Positions 10,921-21,899 of a stretch of DNA of 42,290 nt are shown here, piece after piece. The first letter of the stretch is position 1. Each line of letters opens with the position of its first letter. The notes beneath the pieces are model-generated. The model ran no database searches. It was given only the letters and a program-made list of their open reading frames with translations, and had not been told where the DNA came from. The stretch covers positions 1-42,290 of the forward strand of contig NW_003101635.1 in the NCBI RefSeq assembly GCF_000003855.2, written 5' to 3'. Position numbers and translations under genes: made by a program. Source of the stretch: Blastomyces gilchristii SLH14081. Lineage: Eukaryota > Ascomycota > Eurotiomycetes > Onygenales > Ajellomycetaceae.

Positions 10921-11999
10921 GAGTTATAATATCTTTTAATAAGTTCTATATATAGAAACTTATTTATAAGTATATAAATCTGACTCTCTCTTTATAAGAG
11001 ATTATTTAAATCTCTTCAATTCTTTATTTCTGCAGAATTGATCTCTGTTATAAGCAGTTTCTAAATATACTAAGTATATTTATTTTTTAATTGCAGTTCT
11101 GATAATCTGAATAGAAGATTTTATAAAAAGTTATACTCTGTTTTTTCTTATATTAAATCTTCTACAGTACTTCTCAAAGTCTATAAATTCTTCAGATTAT
11201 AGATACTCTCTTCAAGAATTCTTGCAGAGATTCTCAGAGTGTTAACTCTCAGTATTATAGATAGTAGTTATACAGACTTCTTCTATCTCTTCTCTTTCTT
11301 CTCTTATATAGAATTAAGAGACTCTTCAGTTAATTTCTTTATAAAACTTAATTTAAGTATTCTATAAAGCTTTTCTATCTTCTCTACTCTCTCTATATCT
11401 ATTATTCTGATCTTTCTAATATAGTCAGATCTGTGAGAGAGTTTATTTACTAAATTCTTAGTTCTTTTAATATACTCTATCTTGAATCAGAACGTACTTA
11501 GTCTCTGAGCTCAGTGAATCTACTACTATGAGAGTTTCTTTGTTAAAGTAAACTATTATAAACTGTTATGATCAGTTCTAATAGTAATCACTGTTATAAG
11601 ACTCTCAAAGAAGTGATATCAGTAATGAAAGAATTTAACTATTATAAGAAGCTTGTAATTATAAATATTATAGTTAATCTTCACACATTATATCTTCTGT
11701 AAGAAAAAGATTACTAAAACTCAGTTCTCATTTAACTGTAGTTATAAGACTATTTCTAAAATTATAAAGAAGAAGATATCTGTATTCAATTTAATTAAGA
11801 GAAAGAGATTAAAGTGAAACAGTATTACTGTATCTATAAATATCTATTTTAATTTTATAAAAATCTTATAAGCTTCTGAGATAAAAAAGTTCTTACACTT
11901 CTTTCTTCTTAACAATCTTTTCATGCTTTATTTATAAGATAACTTCTTCTTATTTTCACTTTTTAGCATGTCTGTAAGAATTAAGAAGATTCATATAAA

Positions 12000-12850
12000 T
12001 ATAAAGATAAATTATCTGTAGAAATTCACAAAGCTTAGAAAGAGCTGAATCTTATAAATACTAGTTAACTTTAATTATAATAGAATAGTCTCAATCTGTG
12101 AAGATTTCATCTGAATATTATTTACAGTAATTATATATTCTAGGAAATTAATTCAGCAGACACTGAAGTTATACTTTATAAGCTTAATATACAGTTCTGT
12201 CTTATCTAAGATCTTTAATACAGTTTATATATACTCAGTGTGTTCTTTCTTCTTCACAGAGTACATTACTACATCATTTAAATATATTACTATAAAGATA
12301 TTCAGATATATATAAAGTATTTTATTAATAAAAGACTGAAATATCATAGAGATATTAGTTAAATCAAAAGATATTACTAGATATTTAAATAATTTCAGCA
12401 CAGTTCTATAGAGAGTCTTTTATTCATTCTCAGACTGTATTTATAGTTATATATATATATTAATAATATTCAGTTATATGAATATAATAGCTCTTATAAG
12501 ACAGTTAATTATATTCTCAATCAGAGATAGAAAGTAGTAACTCTTTATAGTCTTAAAGTTCAGATTACAGTAGTTTATATATAATCTGAGATCTTTATTC
12601 TTCTTCTTGATAAATATTATAGAGACTTCTATAAAAACCGAAAAAGATCAGATAAAGTTATTCTTTAGTTCTTCTTTATATAAGTCTATAAAATCTCTGT
12701 CTTATAATAAGAGAGCTTATAGATTAATTCTCAGAAGAGTTTCTATTCTTCTATTAAATCTATTATCAGATTCTTCTCACAGTGAGATAGAAGCATAGCT
12801 ATCTTAACTGAACTGAATATCTCTGTAAGATCTTGATATTTCTCTGATCT
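12000..12850 (-). pseudogene. Reverse transcriptase remnant of element III
   Basis: Minus-strand reading, with frame changes, gives LIIDLIE, IYKLSYYK, FIKKKN, LRLYVNY-like residues, then TVLKLFKYLVISFDLTN and the catalytic box as VIYLNDVVMY (12273-12284). This follows the Ty3/gypsy order 'FVKKKDGxLRLCVDYR ... FxYxVMPFGLTNAP ... YLDDVLIYS'. The first Asp of YLDD is Asn, consistent with CTGGAT becoming CTGAAT or TTAAAT. RNase H should lie at about 12000-11100 but I could not define it well. Confidence 0.75.
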
Positions 12851-13439
12851 TTGAAGCTCAGTTTTCATGATCACAAAGTTCTCAGACATTTATAAAGTTA
12901 TTATATAAATAAGCTTGTCTTCTCTTGTTAACTCTATAGTATCAACTGATTCTATCTTTATAAGTAAGTCTATTAACACTGATGAGAAGTATAAACCTGA
13001 CTCATAGATAACTATATACAGATTATTTCTTTGAAGTTATACAAGTTTCAAGAACATATTATCTGAAATATCTGTAATGATAACAGTTTTTACAAATCTT
13101 CTTCAAGTTCTGAAGAGATCTTGTAATTCAAAGATAGCTCTTATAAGTCTCTCAGCTCTCAGATCTGAGTTCTCACACTCTGTCTATTATAAGAGCAGAT
13201 TCTCAGTCTTTATTTCTCAGTTTATTCAATCTGCAAGCTTTAGAGACACTATAGTAATCTCAGATTCTAAGTTTATTAATACTTCTTATACTTACAGAGT
13301 AGTAGTATTATAGTACAGTCTCTCTCTATAAGTATATATTTTTATTAGAAAAGTAATACATTCAGATATCAGCTTTAAAACTCTTAAGAAGACTGTTACT
13401 CACTCTGTCTATAACTTTTTAAATTATTATTTTAATTTA

Positions 13440-14250
13440 TTTAAACAGTTTATATAAAGATGTTGTGATTTATAATAGATAAAATAGAGACTCTTTTTCT
13501 TAGTCTCTCTATTATATACTCTGTTCACAGAAGCTTATAAAGCTCTCTCTCTCTACTTAGTGATTAGATATGAATCTCTCTATATCTTATTATTATTTCT
13601 CAGTAAATCTATTCTCTGTTATTCTAGTTCTTATAGAGTTAGTCAGTGATTTACTCTTTATAAATCTATGACTTTTATAGTGATCTGTAAGTAGTGAATG
13701 AGAGTCATCAGTTTCTTCAGAGTTAAGAACTTAGAGTCTTACTTAATAAGCTTATTCTATATATATTTATTCAGTCTCTTTATAAATATAATTATTCAGA
13801 TCTTGTTTCAGAGCTCTGTTTTCACAGAATTTAATTCATATTATAATTTTATAAAGCACAGTAAGTAGTCTTTATCAGATTTCTTATCTCTTTTTCTAAT
13901 ATTAATAATTACAGCTCAGATGTTTTCTATTCAGCTTACAGAGTTTCTCAACTTATTCTTTAAATAGATCTTAAGAACAGATTAGTAAGATCTTAAGTAA
14001 TTATTCTCTAGATAATTCAGTCAATTCTTAACTTCAGTGTAGTAAAGATCTATTATTATATAGATAACAGCTTCTTCATCTTTTATATCATATAGCTGAG
14101 CTTGTAAGTCAATTTTAAATACAAACTTATAAAAGCTTTTATAGATTGTGATTCAATAGATAATCTTAAGTAGTTATAGCTTAAGAAAGTTTCTTTTCAG
14201 TTTATAAGTATCTCTGAAGATTATATCTAAGAACTCAGTTTAAGAGTGTC
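13440..14250 (-). pseudogene. gag remnant of element III
   Basis: The minus strand gives a gag-like stretch (QAQLYDIKDEEAVIYI, then YYTEVKN, then LKIYLKNKLRN) similar to the capsid region of gypsy gag, where a conserved Trp and an 'FxxYLxxxF' helix occur. It ends in a decayed CCHC knuckle at about 13490-13444, in which the first two Cys have become Tyr but His and the last Cys remain (YKSQHLYINC). Confidence 0.5.
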
Positions 14251-14746
14251 TACAGACAGTAAGTATTTCTTATAGAAAAACAGCTTAATTCTGTAGATAA
14301 TACTCAAGAATATTCTTCACTGAAATTGATTTATTTATGAATTTAGAGAGTTTCTCTATTACAGATATAGAGAATAATGTTCTGTAAGTAATTAATAAGT
14401 TCTCTGAGACTTCTTCTATAAGAGTTATTCATGATTTAGATAGCTACTTCTGAGTGTCTGCAGTAAGATTTACAAAGATTAAAGTATATAAGTTACTAGT
14501 TCTTTTAGTTATAATAGATAGTTACTGACTGATAGAGCTTGAAATGTAAGAATAAGTGCTTACATATAATTATTCAGATGTTTGCAGCTTAACATAATAT
14601 ATACTATTAACTACTAGAAGTATTCACAGTAGAAAGTGAAAATATAGAAGTGAAATATATAATAGTATTCAAGCTGAGTTATGAATAGTATTCATGAACT
14701 TCAGTCTATATAGTTTTGTGTAGTCAAGGGCTGCTAACTCTATTAA

Positions 14747-14764
14747 TTACGTGAGAGATAGAAA
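14747..14764. repeat. Hairpin repeat copy 2, left piece, with GAAA target duplication
   Basis: TTACGTGAGAGATAGAAA matches the start of the repeat at 7667. The last four bases, GAAA (14761-14764), recur at 31173-31176 as the target duplication of element II. The remainder of this repeat copy is at 31177-31215. Confidence 0.65.
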
Positions 14765-14931
14765 TGTGATTCGGAAGAATGTACGACCGCCTGATAATAA
14801 CACGGCCGCTTCCAAACACGCTTACGAATGTAAAGGGGTCATAGCAGCCACTAATTAATTTAGTATGACATATATAAGAAGCTAGCATACACTTGTAATT
14901 GTATGCTAGCTCAAGCAACCTTTAAATCACA
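14765..14931 (+). repeat. 5' LTR of element II
   Basis: This 167-bp LTR begins TGTGATTC and ends AAATCACA, imperfect TG...CA termini. It ends with a 12-bp perfect stem, AGCTAGCATACA and TGTATGCTAGCT, around an 8-nt loop (about 14880-14911). By hand count it differs from the 3' copy at about 23 positions, nearly all transitions. The internal sequence starts TCTGATAGCATGT, the same as in element I, and is the place to look for a primer-binding site. Confidence 0.92.
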
Positions 14932-15655
14932 TCTGATAGCATGTTTAAAAATCAATGAGAAGTGCAGACTTCTTCAGAGTGTGATAATTTCATCTATGAA
15001 GTAATTTGTAGTTATCATATCAATGTGATTCTAAATGTCTCAAAAGATAGTGTATAAGAAAGCAGTGAGTGAAAGAGTATTCAATTAATACTGTTCTACT
15101 TATTGAGAGAAAACTTCACACTCAGATGAATGTCATGTATGTAAACAGATAAGATGTGAGAAAGAGAATGAAAGCAGTGAATCAGATTCAAAGGCATTCA
15201 CTCTCTACTTAGAGAGATACAAGAGAGGTAGTCACAATCAAAGTTATATAATAATGACAGAAATCATATAATAATATGACAATAGACACTGTATAATCAA
15301 TGAGAAATTACTGAAATAAATACCTTCTCTAGTTAATATGAATAATACCACTCTTCTCTGCTACCTAAACTGAAAGATATACAGAATCTCTCAGAAGGTT
15401 TATTTGAAGTAGTAAGAAAAGCAGTCAAGATTACTGAATTAGAAGCAAAACTCTGTACATATATAAGAATTTTAAACAAGATTGAGATCTTGCATATACA
15501 GTGACAGGTCAAGATAGAAGTCAAATAACAATTAATATTCACTGTGAATCAAGTATTCACTATGAAGATCTTCATTAATACAATCATTATTATTAATAAG
15601 AATAGAGAAAATCAGAACATAGACCTGCAGTAAGAGATTGAATACTTACATAGAT
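14932..15655 (+). pseudogene. Leader and gag N-terminal part of element II
   Basis: This stretch matches, base by base with mutations, the gag start of element I (about 23771-23040 on the minus strand). The coding frame of gag can be followed near 15390-15650 with several stops. It breaks off at 15655 where element I is inserted and resumes at 23951 with no loss apart from the AGAT duplication. Confidence 0.7.
15652..15655. repeat. AGAT target duplication of element I, left
   Basis: AGAT here and at 23947-23950 flanks element I. Rejoining the gag sequence of element II across one copy gives continuous similarity to the uninterrupted gag of element I, which supports the 4-bp duplication. Confidence 0.8.
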
Positions 15656-15830
15656 TGTGATTCAAAGGTTGCTTAAGTCAGCGTATGATTACAGGCGTAC
15701 GCGGGCTTCTTATATATTGTAATATTGTATGCTAAATTAATTAGCGGCTGCTATGGCCTCTTTACACTTATAAGCAAGTTCAGAAGCGGCTGTGTTATTA
15801 TCTGATGATTGTATGTTCTTCTGAATCACA
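15656..15830 (-). repeat. 3' LTR of element I
   Basis: This 175-bp LTR reads TGTGATTCAAAGG...GAATCACA on the plus strand. It differs from its partner at 23772-23946 at about 17 positions by hand count, mostly transitions at CG and GG. Just inside it (15831-15845) the minus strand reads CTGATGAGAGAGGA, a polypurine tract for plus-strand priming. Confidence 0.93.
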
Positions 15831-16357
15831 TCCTCTCTCATCAGATTCAGTCACACTCATGTGATCATGATGTCTACTCTAGCTTCATGTGAATTAGTAT
15901 GCCACTAGTGTTCACAATTATGTGATCTATCTCTGATTTGACTAGTGTTCTGTGTACACTCTTATAAAGAAACTTTCACTATATTACATCTCTTATTCAC
16001 TAACTTTTCTCATTCTTCAATCATCTTCTTCATTATTGTCATCATTGAATATCACTATCTCATACAAGATTTCTATCTCTTCTTCTGTTCAACTCTTTTC
16101 ATCTGTTTATCTATTACATTGTACATGTTTCTGATGATAACCTCTCATTTTCACAATAAGTGTTCTCATAGTGCTCATATCAGGCAGTTTGTTAGCAGTA
16201 AGTGTAATGTGTTGTGAAATGTGATCAGGACTTGTTTATCTTCTAACAATTATCAGAATGTACTATTATGAATGATATATTTTCTTTATCTTCTTATACA
16301 TTCTTAACTATTTTCTTCTCAGTGAGTTTCTGATCATGTTTTCTGACATGATTTTGC

Positions 16358-17862
16358 ATGAACACAGATGCTGATATGTTTGTTTTTATTTATGTAGAAT
16401 CTTTACACATTGACAGATTCATGTCTGCTAATAATAGTGAACTCAATATTGAATCATTGATCAAGAACTTGAAGAACATGATAATGAAGAAATTGTTTAT
16501 ACTATGTGTGACTGAGTCTTCTGTATTTCTCTCTACTCTCTCTGTTTCTTTCTCTGTCACTCTCTCTCAATCTTCTACACCTGCTTCTGTGTCTGGTTCT
16601 CCTGCTCCTGCTATCTCTGTTTTCATGACTCTCACTTCTGCTACTCCTGGTTTTACTGTCTCTGCTTTTGTTATCAGCTCTTCTCATTTCAAGGAGATGT
16701 TGTATAGACTTAATGAACTATGTTTTTCAGTGTGTATGCTCTCACTCTTCTTACTGACTCTCAGAATAATTTATTATATGAAGACTATGTATAATATAAC
16801 TATCTGAAGCTCAGTTACAGATGCTGATTATTATATTCATTTTAAATATTCATGATGAGACAATTGTTCATTTATATCAGAGAATCATCTTTCTTCTCAA
16901 CAGTGTTGAAATTATAAGTCTTTTTCTTTTCATCTTTTCAATTGAATTACTCAGTTCAGAAGTAACTCTTTTTCTATTCTTAGAAAAAATTGTTATAGAT
17001 TTTACTGTGCACAAAGTTGTAATATTCATGAATATCAAGAAACTTTTCATGACTGTTAAATTTAATATTGTGAGTATATCTGCTCTGATGAATATCTTCA
17101 GAATGATCAATCTGTATCAGTCTATTCTTTAGTATTTGTTATCTGACTTTGTGATGCAGATGAAGAATATCTGTGTTTTCAGAAATAAGAACATAGATGT
17201 TATACTCTTTTACATCTGCAGATGTGAGACTTGTACACCTTGTCTGAGATGTTGTTATGAAAATGAGCTGTTTATACACTGTGTTCTGCTTTCTGCATTT
17301 CTCTGTATCTCTCTCTCTCTTTCTGAGAAGCCTCATGTGTGTTGTAATTGCATGTATAACTCTAAGATCAGTGAGTATTTATTCAGTAACTGTTCTCATC
17401 TCTGATTTTGTGATTTTTATATGCTAACAATGATTCTTAGTTACTTCAGTGTCAGAGGCTATTCTAATCAAAGATGATAACACTGCTGAGACTATCTTCT
17501 CTCACTCTTAAGCTTCTTCTGTCACTTTCTCTCTCTTCTCTGTAGAGAAGATTGTGTGCATACTGAATTGTAAGTGTTCAGTGCTGAGTGACTTCTGCTG
17601 TTATTTATCTAATTCTGCATCTCTTTCTTTCATTTCTTCTGTCTCTATCTTTTCTGTCCTGGCTTCTGGTTCTGCAGATTCTGTGCTCTTCTTCAATTTC
17701 TCTACACATATGTGTATACATTTCTATATTGGCATTTCAGTCAATCTTGTGATAAATGACATTAATGTTGTATACAGAGTGGTAGAGGAATCAGAGATAT
17801 GCACAGTGTTATTGTGAGAGTGACTTACAGCTCTTGAATTTCTTATGAATCTCAAGTTTTGA
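16358..17862 (+). CDS. Antisense accessory gene of element I, Cys-rich, spliced
   Basis: This gene lies opposite to gag-pol, between the integrase end and the 3' LTR. Segment A (16358-16807) starts MNTDAD and holds IESLIKNLKNM plus a Ser/Thr/Pro-rich middle. Segment B (16821-17370, one TAG at 17130) contains a Cys cluster, CRCETCTPCLRCC then HVCCNCMYNSK, with CxxC spacings suggestive of metal binding. Segment C (after a 70- or 79-nt intron) contains a Ser-rich part and VINDINVVYRVVEE, and ends at TGA 17860-17862. Segments A and B differ by one frame in both element copies, so a second intron or a frameshift lies near 16807. The copy in element II aligns along the whole length with the same start and stop. 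I do not recognise the protein. Gypsy elements of some plants carry antisense genes, but I know of no named fungal match. Confidence 0.6.
16936..16968. repeat. Short dispersed duplicate within antisense gene
   Basis: TCAATTGAATTACTCAGTTC followed by AGAAGTAACTC nearly matches 18853-18884 (end of integrase) on the same strand. Element II has the integrase copy (about 28050-28082) but lacks this one. A local templated insertion of about 23 bp into the antisense gene of element I is the simplest reading. Confidence 0.55.
17371..17440 (+). other. Spliceosomal intron in antisense gene of element I
   Basis: Donor GTGAGT at 17371, branch-like TGCTAAC at 17422-17428, acceptor TTCTTAG ending 17440 (alternative ACTTCAG ending 17449). 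Either acceptor joins the frames, because they differ by 9 nt. Splicing continues the Cys-rich frame into ...SEA...DDNTAETI. Length and signals are those of a fungal intron. Confidence 0.7.
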
Positions 17863-18439
17863 GATTTTCTTTGTTTTTGATGTTTTTCAGATGATGTGAT
17901 GTTAGAAATAGATTAAATGTATGATATATGAAAATGAATGAAGTATGTATAATAATATTTATCTTTTACAGCTGACTCTTACAGTTGATAATTAATTCAT
18001 TATTTCTTTTCTTTTCTTACACTTTTTCTTTATCTGCTAGTCACTACTCTTACATGACCTCTATATAGTACAGTATTCAGTGACTAGATTCAGCAGCTTT
18101 TATCTTTTATAATTCTATCTCACATATTATACTGTCTCTCTTTGCTTACTCAGATCACTACAGTAAACAGCTCATTGAAACTAACCTCACTCAATCTCTG
18201 AGTATCTTTAGAGGTTGAGATGACTTGGTCTCATGTGTCTGCAGATGTTTCAGATAATTCATTCTCTGTAATCTCTGTGATTGAACTGATGTAAACAGTT
18301 GAATTCAACTCTGAATTTCTTTTTCTTCTGTGATCTGACTCACATACAAGTCTGCTGCTTTGAGACTGCTCTTTACTGCATTGTGTCTACTGTCTGCAGT
18401 GCATTATTGTACAACTGGCTACAGTCTCATCACTTATTG

Positions 18440-19880
18440 AAGTGTGATATTCATCTGATTTCTTCATTACTTCTCATTCTTTTCTTATAATTATAAAAAG
18501 ATTGAAATAAGTGAGATTATCTGATTTGTAAATGTCTATGATTTCTCTTATCTTGTGAGACTTTTCAATTGTAAGCCTCTTCTTTTTCAATGCTGATAAT
18601 AGTGCTGTGAATAATCATAATCTACTCAGGTCTTGTACATTTGCTTCTATAAGTTGTAAATCATTTATTAAGTTGTGTAAGACCTGTCTCTCTGATTCTT
18701 TCAATGTGTACATTTCCAGAGAATGTGATTTGAGTATTTTATATGGCTCAAATCACCTAGGTTGAAACTTCTCAGAACTCTCATTATGTATGAGAACTCA
18801 CATTCTTATCTTGAGACTTGATTTCTTAACTAGTGAGTCTCATATTCTTTTTAATTGAATTGCTCAGTTCAGGAGTAACTCATTAGCTTTTGCATGTGTG
18901 TGGCTGATCTCTTTCAATCTTGGTTCTGTATCTGTGACTGTTGTGTCTGCAACTGCTACTACTGTATCTGCAACTGTTGTTCTCTTTCTTATCTTTTCTG
19001 AAGCATTCTTCAGGATGTGCGGATGCAATTCATACAACAGGTAGAATGATGAATACTTGAAGACTGCATGCTGTTGAATTCATGTGGCCAGTAGTGCCTG
19101 TCTGAGATATTCATCTCATAGTCTTGTAGGCTTGTTCACTAGATATTTTATCAGCATATTGTTCAAGATTTCATTCAAGTGTTTCATCTTTCTGTTCATT
19201 CACAGATGATATGACATTGTTCTACAATATCTTGTCTATAACTGATTTATGAAATGTCTCATCACTTCTTCTATGAGATTCACATCATTATCAGTTAGAA
19301 TCTCATGTGGCATTTCATAGTTGACATAGATCTCATTATATAGAAACTTTGTCATCATCTTCTCTGTTACCTCTGAAACTGCTTTTGTGACTGGCCAGTC
19401 AGTAGTGTAATTAATAGCAGTGATTATTCATTGATTTTCATTTGATGTCTGTGACAATATATCTATGAGGTTCACTCTTCATTATTTAAACAGTTGTATT
19501 ATACACTTCATCTGATGTTATACTTTCTCATGTTCTAACTCTTTCTTAGATTCTGTTGTAATCTGACAATTCAGGCACTTGTAAGTGTATATCTGAATGT
19601 TCTTGACCATGCTTGGCCAGTATACTCTTGGTTTGAGTATGCTCATGAGTTCAGGGTTTTCTAAGTGACTGAATTCTTTGTATATGTGAGTCATTAACTC
19701 ACATTTAAATGAAGATTCTAGATAGGAAGCTTCTGTGTATTCTAGATTACAGTAAAGCACAATGTCATTTTTCAATTTTCTCAGCTTGAAGTTTGAAAGT
19801 ATCTCTTCTACTACTCTTACAAGATACTTATTATCTGATATCTTGTCATTCTTCAAGTGAGAGATCATAGTGTTCACTCA
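18440..19880 (-). pseudogene. Integrase of element I with GPY/F module
   Basis: The open stretch 19877-19518 carries the H2C2 zinc finger (HIYKEFSH ... YKCLNCQ). Past a stop the core shows DILSQTSNENQ, ITAINYTTDWP and ILTDND, then MNRKMKHLNE, the equivalent of 'TNGKVERLNG'. In the last the catalytic Glu position appears as Lys. The C-terminal part contains FEPYKILKSH, YTLKE and VLHNLIN (about 18790-18690), the GPY/F module of chromoviral integrases with Gly changed to Glu. No chromodomain is evident after it. Pol ends tail-to-tail with the antisense gene. Confidence 0.85.
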
Positions 19881-19959
19881 TTCTGATTCCTTGCATTCTC
19901 TCAGTGTGTTTAATATGAATGTCTCTTATACCTGGTTCACAGAATCCTCACTCATGAAA

Positions 19960-21160
19960 TCAGGTCTGTGACTGATTATATCAGATATCACAGTGTCTGA
20001 ACTCTTTCAGTATTTAATATGAAGATTGTACACTTGAAACTCTGAGATTCAACATACTAAGTGTTTGAAAGGTTTTATTATTGATTATAGATAGATGAGA
20101 CTTTTATAATCTGTGATCACTGTTATTGTATATCTGTTGTTGATATATCTATTTCATAATATCAGTATATGCTTAATCACTAGCAATTTCTTTTCATACA
20201 CTGAGTAATTGAGCTCAGTGTCTGATAGTTTTCTATCATTGTATATCACTGAGTGCAGCTTGCTATTCTTATTCATCTGTAGAAGAGTGCCTCTGATAGC
20301 TTATTCAGATGCATCTGTCTCAATGTAGAAAGATTTATCATGATCTGATTGAATAAGCACTGAGAATGTTGTTACACATTCTCTCAGTGTGAGAAAAGAC
20401 TCTTCACACACAGCATTTCAGATAATTGAATGAAACTTCTTCTTTCACAGATTTATATCTATTTCTCTTAAGAGATCTGAGAGTGATGCAGATATTCATA
20501 TAAAATCCTTGATGAATCTGCAGTAATATAAGATCAATTCAAGAAACTGTTGTATACAATGTACATTTCTCAGCTGCAGTCAATTCACTATGACATTCAA
20601 TTTCTTCAGAATGAAGTGTATACAGTCATCACTCACTACATATTCTACAAATTTCAATGCTTTCATTTCAAACACACACTTGATTAGTTTGATGTAGAGC
20701 TTATACTCTGTCAGAGTTGTAAGCACTTCATTGAAATACTTCAGATATTCATTATATGAGTTTGAAAAGACTAGAATGTTATTAAGATATATGAGATATG
20801 AGGTTTCATTCTGTTTATAAAGAATTATATTCATCATTGTTTGAAAGATGACAGATGCATTTATCAGACTAAATAGTATTATCAGGAATTCAAACTTCTT
20901 TCATTGTGTATTAAATGTGGTTCATGAAACTGACAATTTATCTACACAGATCTGTCAGTATTCTGAGAGAAGATTGATCTTTGATAGATATCAGGTGTTT
21001 TCAACTGTATTCAACTGTTGTTGAATTCATGACAGTGAATATTCATTCTTGATTATAAGCTTATTAAGTGCTCAATAATTGATACACATCTGTCACTCTT
21101 CACCTGCCTTTTTCACAAATAGAACTGGAAAGTCTCATGTGCTTGATAAGAGTTATATAA
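19960..21160 (-). pseudogene. Reverse transcriptase and RNase H of element I
   Basis: The minus strand shows PVLFVKKAGEE, MCINYRALNKL, QICVDKLSVS, FQTMMN, then the catalytic box YLNN (20778-20789) followed by ILVFSNSYNEYLKY. The 85-residue open stretch 20837-20580 covers the palm and thumb (LTEYKLYIKLIKCVFEMK). RNase H follows: FYIETDASE-stop-AI, KLSDTELNYSVYEKKLL, VITDYKSLIYL, DIISHRPDFM. Trp codons are TGA and both Asp of YLDD are Asn, so polymerisation is dead. RNase H keeps its first Asp. Confidence 0.88.
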
Positions 21161-21699
21161 GATTATGTTCTAGAAGGTCTGTGATCTGATACTTCTGTTC
21201 TTCAAGATGTGTTTGTGACAGAGAATATGTATTCTGATTGACTGGTTTTGTGTCCCTTATATCAATCTCATATACAAATCCTTGTTTCAGTAGCAATTTT
21301 GATGAAAGATCTGTTCAGAAGATCTTCTCATGCTTCTTCAGAAGCTTCTTCATATGCTTATTCTCTTGTATATTCTTTATCTTGGTTTTCTCTGCTTCTG
21401 AGTCCTGTATGACATACAGAATGCTTTCAGATGAGGTCTTGTGAATCATTCTCTTTATTTATTAATATGTAAGCAGATTTAACTCTTCTATATCAGAGAT
21501 GTGAAATGTCCTTCTCATATCAGTTGATAGAATTGTATGAACCATTTTCTTTCTATTGATCAACTGCATATGACATGTACATTATTGAATCTGTGAATTG
21601 AACCTTTGAAATTAATTGAGTCTGAGAATAAGGTTGTATTTCATGTTCTGCAGCTCTCACACTCAAATATAGCAAGATTATTCTCTGAAGTACAAGGAA

Positions 21700-21880
21700 A
21701 CTCTTACTCTTACAGGTGATATCAAATATTAATTATCAGATAATCTTATGTGTCAGAGATTCTTCATCTGATAAATCTCTTTCAATCTTCAGATCATATA
21801 ATCATTAATATATTATGTAGAAGCTTCTGTGTCTGCTAACACTTTTACAGTCATCTCTTGATTCTTACTCAAGTGTCTCT
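21700..21880 (-). pseudogene. Retropepsin active-site region of element I
   Basis: The minus strand reads VLADTEAST (active-site triplet at 21816-21833), the retroviral-type aspartic protease motif 'DTGAS' with Gly (GGA) changed to Glu (GAA). It sits between gag and reverse transcriptase. A stop follows immediately. The domain would cleave the Gag-Pol polyprotein. Confidence 0.7.
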
Positions 21881-21899
21881 TATACATTAATATTTCAGG

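Larger units (their letters stand above)
9651..14746 (-). mobile_element. Ty3/gypsy chromovirus-like element III, degenerate
   Basis: On the minus strand the order is gag (about 14250-13440), protease/linker, reverse transcriptase (about 12850-12000), integrase (about 10920-10000) and a chromodomain-like segment (about 9850-9680). Protein-level similarity to element IV (31216-35205, plus strand) is clear from the gag knuckle through the reverse transcriptase, so the two belong to one family. Stops and Cys-to-Tyr changes are frequent throughout. This is one of the most decayed copies in the window. Confidence 0.75.

Noticed and set aside
15945..16217. 90-codon plus-strand frame upstream of the antisense gene in element I
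   Set aside because: The matching part of element II does not keep it as a similar frame. It is more likely leader or 3' untranslated sequence of the element.
16502..16687. Arg/Ser-rich minus-strand open frame (61 codons)
   Set aside because: It is the shadow of the Ser-rich part of the antisense gene on the other strand.
20580..20837. A free-standing small gene, and likewise 26109-26363
   Set aside because: Both are the palm/thumb segment of gypsy reverse transcriptase between stop codons, not independent genes.
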